Assembly (NCBI RefSeq): GCF_019469265.1
Contig: NZ_CP048268.1
Location: forward strand, 120,001-184,000
Source: Lactobacillus panisapium
GTDB taxonomy: Bacteria; Bacillota; Bacilli; Lactobacillales; Lactobacillaceae
Direction: 5' to 3'
DNA: 64,000 nt
Numbering within the stretch: position 1 is the stretch's first letter; every line of letters starts with the position of its first letter. The position numbers were made by a program, and so were the translations under genes. This document shows, in pieces, positions 63,692 through 64,000 of the stretch. The notes under the pieces were generated by a model. That model saw only the letters and a list, made by a program, of their open reading frames with translations, had not been told where the DNA came from and searched no databases.

Positions 63692-64000
63692 TCGTCTACG
63701 TATGTTAATTGTTGCTGGTCAAATACAAGGTGGTAATCGCACCAATCTGCCAAATTAGTTAGTTCATGGCTGATAATTAGAAGTGTCTGCCCTCTTTTTT
63801 CCTGGCTTTCGCGCAACAGACCCATTACTTTTTGTGCCGATTCGTGATCTAAGCCGCTTAAGGGCTCATCAATTAATAAAACGTCTTGATCAGCAATTAG
63901 CATTAATAAAATTTGTAATTTCTTTTGTTGACCGCCCGAAAGTGAGTAGACGACTTGGTCTAGTGTCTGGTCAAGATCAAGGTCTTTCACCTCTTTCGCG
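63688..64000 (-). CDS. ECF transporter ATP-binding protein, C-terminal part (runs off window)
   Basis: About 104 residues are visible and the frame stays open to the edge, so the N-terminal half with Walker A lies beyond 64000. YSLSGGQQKKLQ is the ABC signature, VLLIDEPLSGLD is Walker B plus D-loop, and LLIISHEL carries the switch His. An in-window GTG at 63990 is not the real start. It pairs with the T component at 63026. Confidence 0.92.
   Translation of the reverse strand, partial: AKEVKDLDLDQTLDQVVYSLSGGQQKKLQILLMLIADQDVLLIDEPLSGLDHESAQKVMGLLRESQEKRGQTLLIISHELTNLADWCDYHLVFDQQQLTYVDE

Overview
The window reads as part of a Lactobacillus chromosome (L. delbrueckii/helveticus/crispatus side of the genus sensu lato; species not resolvable by eye). 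Pointers are the low GC content, the walRKHIJ-htrA-rlmH block, ECF and mannose-type PTS transporters, GH32/PTS sucrose genes, a type II-A style CRISPR repeat and strong GGAGG ribosome binding sites. Gene density is high and no complete insertion sequence or prophage was seen.

Layout. 1-934: end of an rRNA operon (23S 3' part, 5S, tRNA-Asn, terminator). 992-19761: a large metabolic island. It holds two LysR regulators, two FMN-binding/FAD-binding-2 reductases without signal peptides, a CitG-like protein, a nonsense-interrupted nitronate monooxygenase-like gene, two acyl-CoA dehydrogenases, a family III CoA-transferase, EtfBA, an acyl-CoA ligase, a hotdog thioesterase, an MFS transporter, a YdiB-like quinate/shikimate dehydrogenase and a type I dehydroquinase. 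I infer that it takes up quinate/shikimate-type cyclic acids, interconverts them, activates them as CoA thioesters and uses them as electron acceptors (or partly aromatises them). This is the best candidate for an undescribed system here. 19861-25737: deoxynucleoside catabolism (deoC, deoB, SorC/DeoR regulator, pdp, nupC). 25749-29505: M20 peptidase, metal-dependent amidohydrolase and a divergent unknown transporter.

29699-33019: an ABC exporter with two paralogous permeases beside a frameshifted lactococcin-972-like peptide gene. 33396-37175: cytochrome b5-like protein and an acyltransferase-GT8-GT8-acyltransferase cassette. 37327-41676: mannose-type PTS (IIA-IIB-IIC-IID) divergent from a second deoC and a GntR regulator, with cre-like and repeated ATTATGTAAT sites between them. 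41864-47052: DUF4097/HAAS/PadR envelope-stress-type genes, split by a seven-repeat CRISPR array that follows a decayed csn2 remnant. 47178-48068: DUF915 hydrolase. 48373-48953: two near-identical tRNA-Lys genes.

49092-56920: the WalRK two-component locus with walH, walI, walJ, htrA and rlmH. The htrA-rlmH gap carries a cluster of DnaA-box-like 9-mers. 57009-62971: LacI regulator, two GH32 enzymes and a sucrose/beta-glucoside-type PTS permease. 63026-64000: ECF transporter T subunit and a partial ATPase running off the end. All calls come from reading motifs and gene order; no database search was run.
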